DNA of 27,865 nucleotides from a virus, in the IMG/VR virus record IMGVR_UViG_3300043787_000055, positions 1 through 27,865 of that record; one strand, given 5' to 3'. This document shows, piece after piece, positions 14,304 through 22,057 of the stretch (position 1 is the first letter of the stretch; every line of letters begins with the position of its first letter). The position numbers and the translations under genes are program-made. The notes under the pieces were generated by a model. It saw only the letters and a program-made list of their open reading frames with translations, had not been told where the DNA came from and made no database searches.

Positions 14304-14602
14304 GCTGGTTTCCCTGGGTGCAGGCCCCCGCGCGATCGAACATGACGACTGGCGAGCTGATTGACTGGTTGCGTTACCGCGCAATTGACTTCGGCATGCC
14401 GTCGCAGTTTATCGATTGCGTGGGCTACCTGAATGATCTCGACGGCGCGGACGCGGAAATCGAAACGTTAAAGGCAGATCTGGAAGAAGCTCTTGAGGAA
14501 CGCGATGCGCTTCGAGACGCATTGAGAGGCCTGCTTGCCAGTCCAGATGACCAGATAAAACATGAAATTGCGCAAGGCGTGTTAGATGACCTTCGTCCCT
14601 AG
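14300..14602 (+). CDS. 100-residue coiled-coil protein with N-terminal WFPW
   Basis: GTG start at 14300 chosen for the GTGA overlap. N-terminus MSWFPWVQAPARSN carries the PW signature. TTGELIDWLRYRAIDFGMP then a long acidic coiled coil (about residues 52-82, ADAEIETLKADLEEALEERDAL). Overlaps the start of the helicase gene by 17 bases. Unknown function; perhaps an adaptor for the helicase. Confidence 0.65.
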   Translation: MSWFPWVQAPARSNMTTGELIDWLRYRAIDFGMPSQFIDCVGYLNDLDGADAEIETLKADLEEALEERDALRDALRGLLASPDDQIKHEIAQGVLDDLRP

Positions 14603-16196
14603 ACCGCACCAAATCGAAGGCGTACAGGTGCTAATTGCGCACGATGGCCGCTTTTCGGTTGCCGAAGTGACAGTGGCGGGTGGAAAGAGCTACATGCTGG
14701 CGACGTTGGCGTATCATTACAGCCAGCTCGGTCGCGTGCTGATCGTTGCGCATAACAAGGAACTCGTACGCCACAATACCGCAGCCGCACGACTTGCAGG
14801 GCTTAGCCCTGGTATCTGTAGCGCATCCATCAGTACAAACGCCTTTGGACGCGTTACCGTTGGAACTATCGGAACAATCCTAAATCGAGCGCATTTGTTC
14901 CGTGACGTGGTGGCAATACTTGTTGATGAAGTTCACATGGTACCGCCCGCCAAGTCTTCGCAGTACAGGCGGCTTTTCGATAGTCTCGCGCATGCCAAAG
15001 TCCACGGACTGACGGGCACGCCGTTTCGAGCGGACGGTACTGGCGACTTAGCGAAGACCTTCGGCCCTGTCGTGTTCCGCTACACGTTCCTGGACGCGTT
15101 GCGCGACGGCTACGTAAAGCCGCTCGTACCCGTCGATGCCGGCGAAGACGAGACAATTGACGTTGAAAACCTGAAAACAGTTGCCGGCGATTTCGATCTC
15201 GACGAACAAGCTTCCCGCGCGATCAAACTGGTGCCTAGCCACGCTAAAACCATCATTGACGTAATGCAGAAGTTCAACCGGCGTCGCGTGCTAGTTTTCT
15301 GCTGCAACATCGCGCACGTCGATAAGGTAGAAGCCGAGCTGCGTCGGCTCGGCGCGCGGGCCGTAGGCGTGCATTCGAAGTCGATCGAGGGCAAGCGCGA
15401 CAAGGCCGTAGAAGCGTTCAAAGCCGGGCAGTTCGATATCCTGGTATCGTGCAACATGTTTACGACAGGGTTCGACGTACCGGACGTTGACTACGAAGTA
15501 TTCTGCCGTGCTACAAAATCGGCCGTGTACTATGCTCAATCGCTGGGTCGCGGGGCTCGCATCACGCCACTTGCGGCCAACTGCCTAGTATCGGACTTCG
15601 GTGGCAACATCGCGCGCCACGGCACGCTAGACGCCGTGATGGCATCCCCCGGCCGCGCGTTGACGTGTGACAACGAAGACTGCCTTGCCGAATGGGAGAC
15701 GTGGGAGCACGGCAAGACGTGTCCGAAGTGCGAAACGATCTACAAGAGTGCGCCGAAGTGCAAAGGCTGCAGCGAGCGCTTTGACCCGCACTACCACGGT
15801 ATGCGATGCCCGCATTGCGGCCAGCAACAATCCGAGATCAAGCAATGCGCAGCCTGCGAAGAGACGTACGCGGCGTTCCTGCATCCGACGTGCCCGTTCT
15901 GCGGTTTCGACAATACCGTCACGATCGAGCACGGCAAGGATCTGAAAACGCGCGGCGGCGGCAACGAGGCTGTGAGCGTCAAGAAAATTCTGGAAGCCGA
16001 ACCCTGGCAGCAAATCGTCAGCCCTCCGGTCAAGAATAACTCAGGCGGTTGGCTGCTCACAACTCGCTACACAACGGCGGTTTGGCCTTACGAGACTTTG
16101 CCTCAGCCGCATTCGGCGTTTCTGAAACGAGCACAGAACGGCCGGTATCTTGTCGCCGGCATCTATGATTTAGAAGGTAAGGTCCATCAGCGATGA
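14586..16196 (+). CDS. Superfamily II DEAD/DEAH-type helicase with zinc ribbons
   Basis: 536 residues. N-terminal RecA-like domain: PHQIEGVQ, a degenerate Walker A ending AGGKS (about residue 31-35; the usual G in the loop is missing), the DEVH box at 114-117 and LTGTPFR at about 142-148. Second RecA domain: VLVFCCNIAHVDK, FTTGFDVPDVD and QSLGRGAR (about 318-325) with the arginine finger. Residues 355-450 hold several Cys pairs (CDNEDC, CPKC, CKGC, CPHC, CAAC, CPFC) forming zinc ribbons. Phage relatives act in replication or recombination fork remodelling. It ends in an ATGA overlap with the HNH gene. Confidence 0.87.
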   Translation: MTFVPRPHQIEGVQVLIAHDGRFSVAEVTVAGGKSYMLATLAYHYSQLGRVLIVAHNKELVRHNTAAARLAGLSPGICSASISTNAFGRVTVGTIGTILNRAHLFRDVVAILVDEVHMVPPAKSSQYRRLFDSLAHAKVHGLTGTPFRADGTGDLAKTFGPVVFRYTFLDALRDGYVKPLVPVDAGEDETIDVENLKTVAGDFDLDEQASRAIKLVPSHAKTIIDVMQKFNRRRVLVFCCNIAHVDKVEAELRRLGARAVGVHSKSIEGKRDKAVEAFKAGQFDILVSCNMFTTGFDVPDVDYEVFCRATKSAVYYAQSLGRGARITPLAANCLVSDFGGNIARHGTLDAVMASPGRALTCDNEDCLAEWETWEHGKTCPKCETIYKSAPKCKGCSERFDPHYHGMRCPHCGQQQSEIKQCAACEETYAAFLHPTCPFCGFDNTVTIEHGKDLKTRGGGNEAVSVKKILEAEPWQQIVSPPVKNNSGGWLLTTRYTTAVWPYETLPQPHSAFLKRAQNGRYLVAGIYDLEGKVHQR

Positions 16197-16728
16197 GCCG
16201 CGATTTGGACAGCAGGAACGAAGCACGTGAAGCCGGCTTGCTGTATTATTTTTCGAGTGTACCCTGTAAAAAGGGTCATTTAGCACGAAGACGCACAAGT
16301 ACTGGCGTGTGTACAGAATGCGAAAAAGGCTACATAGCGAGCTACAAGAAAGGTCCGAAGTACGCGCCGACACGGCACGCAATCAATAAACGAAAATGCC
16401 TAACCTTGCGGGGAAGGGCATACGAAATGGTAGTGGCGGCACGCGGACGCGCTGCGCAGTATGGTTTAGAGTTCAATCTAGATACCTGGGATATAGAACT
16501 CAGGTTGCAGCGCATGACGTGCGAAGCTACCGGGCTCCCTCTCAATCTAGAGCGTACGGGCAAGACAAATTTTAATCCTTGGGGCCCTCGCTAGACCGAA
16601 AAGATAGCACCAAAGGGTACACTCTCGATAACGTACAGCTAGTCTGTATCGCCTATAACGTTGCTAAAGGTGAATGGACTGAAGATGTACTTATGACACT
16701 TGTTAATGCACTCTCAAAGAAACGTTGA
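16193..16728 (+). CDS. HNH homing endonuclease split by a -1 frameshift
   Basis: The zero frame ends at 16594 after 133 residues. Residues 18-48 hold a Cys/His zinc element (CKKGH...CTEC). The conserved catalytic core continues in the -1 frame: CEATGLPLNL in zero frame, then after PWGP comes SLDRKDSTKGYTLDNVQLVC, AYNVAK to a stop at 16728. This matches the phage HNH pattern SxDRxDxxxGYxxxNxxxV...N.xK. Reading 132 zero-frame residues plus 46 gives a normal 178-residue enzyme. The shift point is GGGCCCT, a canonical -1 slippery heptamer, so this may be programmed frameshifting or a recent indel. By eye more AT-rich than its neighbours; follows the helicase by ATGA overlap. Confidence 0.75.
16582..16588 (+). 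other. Candidate -1 slippery heptamer
   Basis: G-GGC-CCT in the zero frame follows the X-XXY-YYZ rule. A one-base back slip on CCT makes the next codon TCG and restores the HNH core. No strong stimulating stem-loop was seen just downstream. Confidence 0.5.
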
Positions 16729-16753
16729 CACCCTCATTTTAATTTGTCATACA
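16725..16753 (+). promoter_or_regulatory. Promoter upstream of the 149-residue gene
   Basis: TTGACA 16725-16730, 17-bp spacer, TGT-CATACA (extended -10, hexamer 16748-16753). The TGA in TTGACA is the stop codon of the HNH -1 reading frame. A related TTGTCATACA sequence occurs on the minus strand before the genes at 8640-8650 and 23330-23340. Confidence 0.55.
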
Positions 16754-16782
16754 CCACTGTCTTACAACCCAACGAGGAACAC

Positions 16783-17232
16783 ATGGAACTGACGTTCAGC
16801 AGCATCGAAGAAGTCAAGGAGTTCGTGAAGCAGCTCAAGGGCACGCGCGGCGGCAAGGGCGATAAGGACGACGAGCCGGCACCCCAGACGCTCGCGCCAG
16901 CCCCTTTGCAACCCCCGGCGCAGGCTTTCAACCCAGGTGGGTTTGCGCCCCCGGCGGCTGGTGCCGGACAGGCGGCCGCGGGGCCGTTTGCAGCCGGTGC
17001 GCCAGCCGTGGCGCCCGAAGTCCTGGCGCTCGTCGGCCGCATCACCACGCGGATTGACGGCGCTCTGGCGGCTGGGCAACCCGCCGACACTGCGCTGAAT
17101 TGGTTCCGCGGCGAAGTCACCCGGCACGGCCATGACGCCTCGCAGGCCACCATGGACCAGATCAAGACAGTATTCCTGTCCAAATTGGGCGTGCCGGCGC
17201 TGGAGCTCATCGCCAAGCAAATGAACGCCTGA
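16783..17232 (+). CDS. 149-residue protein with Pro/Ala-rich linker
   Basis: Start set at 16783 by a GAGGA site 7 bases ahead. N-terminal MELTFSSIEEVKEFVKQLKG is a helical unit; residues 27-80 are Pro/Ala/Gly-rich and disordered; residues 85-149 form a helical domain (VLALVGRITTRIDGALAAG, VFLSKLGVPALELIAKQMNA). Expressed from its own promoter and followed by a strong terminator-like hairpin, so it may be a separate, highly made message. Function unknown. Confidence 0.65.
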   Translation: MELTFSSIEEVKEFVKQLKGTRGGKGDKDDEPAPQTLAPAPLQPPAQAFNPGGFAPPAAGAGQAAAGPFAAGAPAVAPEVLALVGRITTRIDGALAAGQPADTALNWFRGEVTRHGHDASQATMDQIKTVFLSKLGVPALELIAKQMNA

Positions 17233-17245
17233 ACCCGGCCGGGTA

Positions 17246-17295
17246 GGGACCGCGCAGATAGGCAAGGGTCCAAAATGGCGCGGTCCCGCATTTTT
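17246..17295 (+). terminator. Rho-independent terminator-like hairpin
   Basis: Perfect 10-bp stem GGGACCGCGC / GCGCGGTCCC (17246-17255 with 17278-17287), 22-base loop, followed by GCATTTTTAG. The T run ends the transcript from the 16725 promoter. It lies before the true start at 17308. Confidence 0.65.
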
Positions 17296-17307
17296 AGAAA
17301 GACCAGC

Positions 17308-18246
17308 ATGAGCCACGACACCTTCAATGCGTCTTCGACCGCAACGTGGATCGAATGCTCGTACAGCGCACTCCACGCTGTACCGGAGCCGCCGAAGAAG
17401 GCGAGCACCGCGGAAGCGGCCGACGCTGGCACCGCTAAGCATGCCGTCATGGAAGCCGGCGGAATTCCGGAGGTTGAGGCCTTCTTGGCGCAGCTCGAAG
17501 GCGGCGGCATGAACGTACGCCGAGAATGTCGCGTCAAGTTGACTGATGATTGCGGCGGTACGCTCGATATTTTCAATGACGAATGGGTTGCAACCATTCT
17601 GGACGGTAAGTTCGGAAAATGGGACGTTCCAGCGAAGCATAACAAACAACTGATGACATACGCCGCGTGCATGCTCAACAACACGGATGCCGAATGGTGG
17701 CGCTTCGTCATCTATCAGCCGAACGGGCTTGACGAGGAACCGTGGAAACAATGGGTGCATCACCGCAGCGAGATCGAAACGCACCGCGAGCGCGTGCTAC
17801 GTGCCATCGCCGATCGCAGCGCGCCGCGCCCCGGGCCGTGGTGTCGTTGGTGCAACGCCTTCCAGGCGTGCCCCGCGATGGCGACGGACGCTGGCTTCCT
17901 GATCGGCGCCATGTCGCGGCGCATCGAAGATCTGCAGCCTGACGAACTGGTGCGAATGCTGCGCATGATCCGCGCGCTTGGCGACGTGAAAGACGTTTAC
18001 GAAGAGGCGCTGACGACACGGCTAAAGTTAGGGCAGACTGCGGACGGCGCCGCACTCAAACCAGGCCGAAGTTTTCGAGCGTGGAATGATCAAGAGCAAG
18101 CTGCGACTGTGCTGTATCAGCAATTTGGCGTGCGCGGCGTCAAACCAGTCTCGCCAGCGCAGGCGGAGAAATTAGGGCCGGCGGGCAAGCAATACGCCGT
18201 CGTTGGCGCGCATAAGCCCGAGGCCGATATGAAGGCTTCGTACTGA
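17308..18246 (+). CDS. DUF2800-like PD-(D/E)XK nuclease
   Basis: 312 residues; start at 17308 (MSHDTF) preferred because an earlier ATG (17275) sits in the terminator loop. Family-like features: SASTATWIECSYSA near the start, GTAKHAVMEAGG, CGGTLDIFND then ILDGKFGKWDV (the D...D/E-X-K catalytic block, about 90-115), NKQLMTYAA, and a C-terminal Cys group (CRWCNAFQACP, about residues 177-187) as in Cas4/RecB-like enzymes with metal clusters. It likely trims DNA in recombination or replication. It sits two genes before the SSB-like protein, an arrangement often seen with DUF2815. Confidence 0.8.
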   Translation: MSHDTFNASSTATWIECSYSALHAVPEPPKKASTAEAADAGTAKHAVMEAGGIPEVEAFLAQLEGGGMNVRRECRVKLTDDCGGTLDIFNDEWVATILDGKFGKWDVPAKHNKQLMTYAACMLNNTDAEWWRFVIYQPNGLDEEPWKQWVHHRSEIETHRERVLRAIADRSAPRPGPWCRWCNAFQACPAMATDAGFLIGAMSRRIEDLQPDELVRMLRMIRALGDVKDVYEEALTTRLKLGQTADGAALKPGRSFRAWNDQEQAATVLYQQFGVRGVKPVSPAQAEKLGPAGKQYAVVGAHKPEADMKASY

Positions 18247-18273
18247 CATTAAACACCACTTAAGGAAAAATGC

Positions 18274-18546
18274 GTGAAGATTGAGGTCACATCCACCGAG
18301 CGAGAAGTGTTCATCCGCTTCAACGGCATCACACATTTTCGCGTTGATCGTCGTGAGCTGATCGGCCTTCAGTCGTGGGTGGTCAACCGAGGTCGCGTTG
18401 TTCCGACGTTCGCGGTGCAGATTTACACGCGAGCGGCCGGGCAAGAGATCACGCTGGAATACGATAACAAAGAGAAGTGGGAAGAAGTACTGCGCCAGCT
18501 TGACGGCGTTCCGTTCCTCAACGAGTTCAAGGTACAAGACCCATAG
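18274..18546 (+). CDS. 90-residue hypothetical protein
   Basis: GTG start with AAGGA 9 bases ahead. MKIEVTSTEREVFIRFNGITHFRV, then a beta-rich body with VQIYTRAAGQEITLEYDNKEKW and a short C-terminal helix. It lies between the nuclease and the SSB-like gene; function unknown. No family recognised. Confidence 0.6.
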   Translation: MKIEVTSTEREVFIRFNGITHFRVDRRELIGLQSWVVNRGRVVPTFAVQIYTRAAGQEITLEYDNKEKWEEVLRQLDGVPFLNEFKVQDP

Positions 18547-18569
18547 TTTCCACTAACGAGTTGATAAAG

Positions 18570-18743
18570 ATGTTCGCCACCAAGCTCGAAACATTCCGCG
18601 GCATCTGCGTCGGCGGCCCGCTCGCCGGCACCTTCGCAGCACGCAACAATCCCATGTTTACGGTATGGCTGCTCCACGGCGCTCCGCAAGACTACTACGT
18701 CCACAATGGCGTGACTTGGGGCTGGACGGAGGCGAAGAAATAG
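18570..18743 (+). CDS. 57-residue hypothetical protein
   Basis: ATG start chosen over an upstream TTG. MFATKLETFRGICVGGPLAG, then WLLHGAPQDYYVHNGVTWGW: beta-type pattern, aromatic-rich. Lies directly before the SSB-like gene. Unknown. Confidence 0.5.
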   Translation: MFATKLETFRGICVGGPLAGTFAARNNPMFTVWLLHGAPQDYYVHNGVTWGWTEAKK

Positions 18744-18793
18744 CGTACGTATGCGTTGTTGAAAATTGGCAAACTGAAAAAGGAAACTGAAAT

Positions 18794-19576
18794 ATGGCAA
18801 ATCGACAATATGAACCGTTCACTTTGTTCAACGTGCGTATCGCGGACATGCGTCACCTTTGGACGCCGAGCGACAGTTACAAAGGCCAGAAGCAGCAGAA
18901 ACCGAACTACTTCGGCGGCTTCCTGGTCAAGAAGACCGCGGCGCAGTGGTCTGCGGAGCCGGCCTTGGCGGGCCTCATGGCGGCGTACACCAAACTCTAC
19001 GCAACTAACCCGCAAATCGTGGACTGGCGGATCGAAGACGGCGACACGCCGAGCGCGGAGGGCAAGTCGTCCGAACACGCCAAAGGCAATTGGCTATTCA
19101 ACGCGTCGAGCAGCCAGCCGCCGAACGTGGAACTGGTGCAGGCCGGCGGCGCGCTCGTAAAACTCACGAACAAAGTCGGCGTCAAATCCGGCGACTACTG
19201 CATGGTCGGCGGTACGGCGGCAGTCAGCGGCCAGAACCCACGTGCGGCTAAACTCTATCTCAATGCCGTCGTGTTCTCGTCACCGGGCGAAGAGATCGTA
19301 TTTGCCAACTCGGTGTCCGGTGCGGAGCTGATGCAGCAAGCGCAGAAGCAAGGCTTGCAGGTTGCGGGGTTTTCGGGTTCGCCGGGGTTCGGGGGTCCGG
19401 CATCGGGGGGTTTTCCTTCCCATGGCAACGGCCTGCCGCAGGGGTTTGCCCCTCCGAATGCGGTGGGGCCTGCTTTCGGGGCTGCCCCGGGCCATGGTGG
19501 AATGCCGGGCGCAACCGCTGGGAATGCGACATCCCCTTTTAGCGCGCCGCCTGCGAACCCGTTCGGACCGCGCTAA
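18794..19576 (+). CDS. Enc34-type (DUF2815) ssDNA-binding protein
   Basis: 260 residues. N-terminal OB-fold region (about 1-170) with the family-like start PFTLFNVRIADMRHLWTPSD, FGGFLVKK, and AKLYLNAVVF; C-terminal 85 residues are Gly/Pro/Ala-rich and disordered, ending NPFGPR. Phage Enc34 SSB-like proteins of this family coat single strands during replication. The Gly-rich tail plays the role of SSB tails but lacks the acidic end. It precedes DNA polymerase, and its stop lies 11 bases before the polymerase hairpin. Confidence 0.85.
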   Translation: MANRQYEPFTLFNVRIADMRHLWTPSDSYKGQKQQKPNYFGGFLVKKTAAQWSAEPALAGLMAAYTKLYATNPQIVDWRIEDGDTPSAEGKSSEHAKGNWLFNASSSQPPNVELVQAGGALVKLTNKVGVKSGDYCMVGGTAAVSGQNPRAAKLYLNAVVFSSPGEEIVFANSVSGAELMQQAQKQGLQVAGFSGSPGFGGPASGGFPSHGNGLPQGFAPPNAVGPAFGAAPGHGGMPGATAGNATSPFSAPPANPFGPR

Positions 19577-19587
19577 CTTCTGAACGC

Positions 19588-19622
19588 GGGAGGTCGTCAA
19601 TGCTGCACCCTGACGACCTCCC
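19588..19622 (+). promoter_or_regulatory. Hairpin enclosing the polymerase ribosome-binding site
   Basis: GGGAGGTCGTCA (19588-19599) pairs perfectly with TGACGACCTCCC (19611-19622): 12-bp stem, 11-base loop that begins at the ATG. The GGGAGG Shine-Dalgarno is buried in the stem. There is no U-tract, so it is not a terminator; it looks like a translational operator. Confidence 0.8.
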
Positions 19623-21510
19623 ATGCGATTTAGAGACGCGCTCGCGCACCGACCTTAAAAAAGCCGGCGCGAGAAGATACGCTGCGGACCCTTCCACACA
19701 GATCACGGTCGCCGTGTGGGAGTTTCGCGGCGTCAAGAAACGCGCCTGCCCCGTGCATCCGCAACTCGGTACGCATCACATTGCGGAACTGTACAGCGAT
19801 ATCAGGCAGTGCCGTATGTTTAAGGCGCATCACGCCAATTTCGACGTGAATGTGCTTTTGAAACAAAATCCCTTCCTCGATTTGCCGCTCTCTAAAATCG
19901 ATTGCACCATGGCCCGCGCACAGTGTCTCGCGCTGCCTGGCGGCCTCGACGAAGTTTGCACAACACTCGGTATCAAAGGCAAAGATCCCGCCGGGCGCGC
20001 GGCCATGCGTGCTACAATGCTGCCGCAGCGTGACGGCACTTTCAATGAAAATTTTGGCGTTTACCAGACGTTATGTCGGTACGCCGATCAGGACCGCGAG
20101 TGCTTGATAAATCTTGACGCACGCTTGCCGCCACTTTCGCCTGACGAGCGCCTGATCTTCGAGCGCACATGGCGCAAGAACGAAATCGGGCTGCCGATTG
20201 ATTTGCAACTCGCGACCGCAATTGCATTGCGCCGGCAAGAGATCGAACAAGAAAGCACACTGCGGCTTATGGAGTTGACGCAAAACGCGGTTACCAAGCT
20301 CTCGCAGCGCTCGCGCATTTTGGAATGGTGCAACTCTAAGGGTGCAAACTTAGAGAACACGCAAAAGCATATTGTCGCTGAAAAGCTCGCCGACCAGGAC
20401 TTGCACCCAGACGTACGCGAGGTACTGGAATTGCTACAGGCGGAAGGCGGCTCGGCACCGCTCAAAGCGCAAGCCCTCTTGGACCGGCATGTCGGTGGCT
20501 ACTACAAAGACGCCACGCGGTACTTTGGCGCGCGATCGGGGCGCGGCACGTCCGAAGGCGCGAACATGTACAATATTGCTCGGCCATCCGGGCTATACAA
20601 TGCCGAGCAAGTTATCATCGGTTTGAAGCAAGGTTTCAAATACGGCAACGTCGCGCTCACAGATGCGTTACGAGGCTGCATCGTCGCGCCGGATGGATGG
20701 ATGATTTGCGACAATGATCTTTCGCAAGCGGAGTACCGCATAGCTCTATGGATGGCCGGCGATACGGAACGTTTGAACTTGCTGGCGTCCGGCGGCGATC
20801 CGTACATCTACAACGCAATAGCGATGGGACGGTGCCCGCCGGGTTCAACCAAAAGCACGCACCCGCAAGAGCGGCAGAGCTACAAATCAGTGACGCTCGG
20901 CGGCAACTATCAGCTCGGCTGGAAGACATACATGGCGCATCAGCGCCGCGCCGGCAACAACATGGGCGAGATCAAAGCGCGATCGGATATCGAGGGCTAC
21001 CGCCAAGCCAACCCCCTCCTAGTGAAGCTTTGGTACGCGCTCGGCGACGCCTTCAAGTTCGCGATTTACGAACAGCCGGGACGCATCTTTCCGGCAGGCA
21101 AAGTCGCGTTCCAGAAAGATGCACACGGAACGGTGTGGATGATGCTGCCATCCGGCCGCGCAGTGCCGCACTACTCGGCGCACATTACGCACGAAGGAGA
21201 GATGAACTTCTTCCGAGGCAAATTTGGCGCGATGTTACGACAAAAGGCGTTTGGGGGGAGTTTGCTCGAAATTTCCTGTCAATCCATGACGCGTGACTTG
21301 GTGACAGCGGCCGAAGCCGATATCGAACACGAGCTACCCGACGTGTACTTAATCTTGGACGTGTACGATAGCATACTTGCCTTGGCCCCGATATCCGTTG
21401 CAGCAGAAAGAGCTGTACAGATGCGACAAATAATGAAACGCTCGCGTACGTGGACAACAGGATTGCCACTCGACGCAGACGGATACTTTGCGACTAGGAT
21501 GGCCAAATGA
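19600..21510 (+). CDS. Family A DNA polymerase with 3'-5' exonuclease
   Basis: 636 residues. Exonuclease: DLETRS (D10, E12), HANFD (about 77-81), YADQD (161-165), the expected exo I-II-III aspartates. Polymerase: motif A NDLSQAEYR (D373), motif B KSVTLGGNYQLG (K429 and Y437 with the usual spacing), motif C DVYDS (D590). Motif C has Ser where most have Glu (HDE becomes YDS), and YG in motif B is YQ. The family uses a compact form of about 600-700 residues in phages. It would extend phage DNA with the primase-helicase and SSB. The start is inside a perfect hairpin, suggesting translational control. Confidence 0.9.
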   Translation: MLHPDDLPCDLETRSRTDLKKAGARRYAADPSTQITVAVWEFRGVKKRACPVHPQLGTHHIAELYSDIRQCRMFKAHHANFDVNVLLKQNPFLDLPLSKIDCTMARAQCLALPGGLDEVCTTLGIKGKDPAGRAAMRATMLPQRDGTFNENFGVYQTLCRYADQDRECLINLDARLPPLSPDERLIFERTWRKNEIGLPIDLQLATAIALRRQEIEQESTLRLMELTQNAVTKLSQRSRILEWCNSKGANLENTQKHIVAEKLADQDLHPDVREVLELLQAEGGSAPLKAQALLDRHVGGYYKDATRYFGARSGRGTSEGANMYNIARPSGLYNAEQVIIGLKQGFKYGNVALTDALRGCIVAPDGWMICDNDLSQAEYRIALWMAGDTERLNLLASGGDPYIYNAIAMGRCPPGSTKSTHPQERQSYKSVTLGGNYQLGWKTYMAHQRRAGNNMGEIKARSDIEGYRQANPLLVKLWYALGDAFKFAIYEQPGRIFPAGKVAFQKDAHGTVWMMLPSGRAVPHYSAHITHEGEMNFFRGKFGAMLRQKAFGGSLLEISCQSMTRDLVTAAEADIEHELPDVYLILDVYDSILALAPISVAAERAVQMRQIMKRSRTWTTGLPLDADGYFATRMAK

Positions 21511-21698
21511 GCAAGCCGAAAATAACTCTGCAGCAGATTTTAAAACAAGTGGCTGATAATCCTACGTCGCCAGAATTTGAGCTTGCACTTGTTGAGTTTT
21601 TAGAATTTTCCGACAGCGAACAGAAAGCTATTCTTTTCCGCGCAATCGTCGATACCGGCGGTCAGATCAACTGGATAATCGCGGAATTACGCAAATGA
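21507..21698 (+). CDS. 63-residue hypothetical protein
   Basis: ATGA overlap with the polymerase. MSKPKITLQQILKQVADN, then EFELALVEFLEFSDSEQKAILFRAIVD, helical and acidic. Overlaps the next gene by ATGA. Perhaps a small polymerase-associated protein, but this rests only on position. Confidence 0.55.
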   Translation: MSKPKITLQQILKQVADNPTSPEFELALVEFLEFSDSEQKAILFRAIVDTGGQINWIIAELRK

Positions 21699-22057
21699 TA
21701 AGCCTTTGGACCGATGCAAACATCGAGCGATTGAAAACGCTATTTTTCGAAAACAAATCTATGGCGGAAATCTCGGCTTTGATACCGGGATCGACGCGCA
21801 ATGGCGTCATTGGCAAGATACACCGGCTTAATTTGCGAAACGAGAACCGCGGTTCCAAGGAAAGAAGGTCGCGTAAACCCAAGCCTCCCACCGCGTTGCC
21901 GGAACAGAAATCGCCAACTGATGAATTTTCTTTCGCCGATCTGGAACCCGGCATGTGCAAGTGGCCGCTCGGTGGACTATATTGCGGAATGCCCGCGGCC
22001 GGCGTACGTAAGCCTTACTGCGCCGATCATGCGGAGAAAGCGAAACGTCGTGACTGA
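21695..22057 (+). CDS. GcrA-like sigma-70 cofactor
   Basis: 120 residues. N-terminal helix-turn-helix: MISLWTDANIERLKTL, ENKSMAEISALI, then STRNGVIGKIHRLNL, matching the GcrA pattern of WT...I..LK..., S...IA, TRNAVIGK..RL. Middle is a basic/Pro linker. C-terminal part CKWPLGG, FCG-like YCGMPAAG and YCADH matches the GcrA C-terminal Cys/His element that binds sigma-70 domain 2. In Caulobacter, GcrA activates promoters bearing CcrM-methylated GANTC. A phage copy could redirect host RNA polymerase or compete with host GcrA. No symbol assigned because it is a viral homologue. Confidence 0.82.
   Translation: MISLWTDANIERLKTLFFENKSMAEISALIPGSTRNGVIGKIHRLNLRNENRGSKERRSRKPKPPTALPEQKSPTDEFSFADLEPGMCKWPLGGLYCGMPAAGVRKPYCADHAEKAKRRD

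Noticed and set aside
17275-17310. Upstream ATG for the DUF2800-like nuclease
   Set aside because: It sits in the loop of the 17246-17295 terminator; the family-like sequence begins at 17308.
16762-17784. 340-codon and overlapping 325-codon minus-strand frames
   Set aside because: They run through two good plus-strand genes and the terminator hairpin and have no recognisable sequence; composition shadow.
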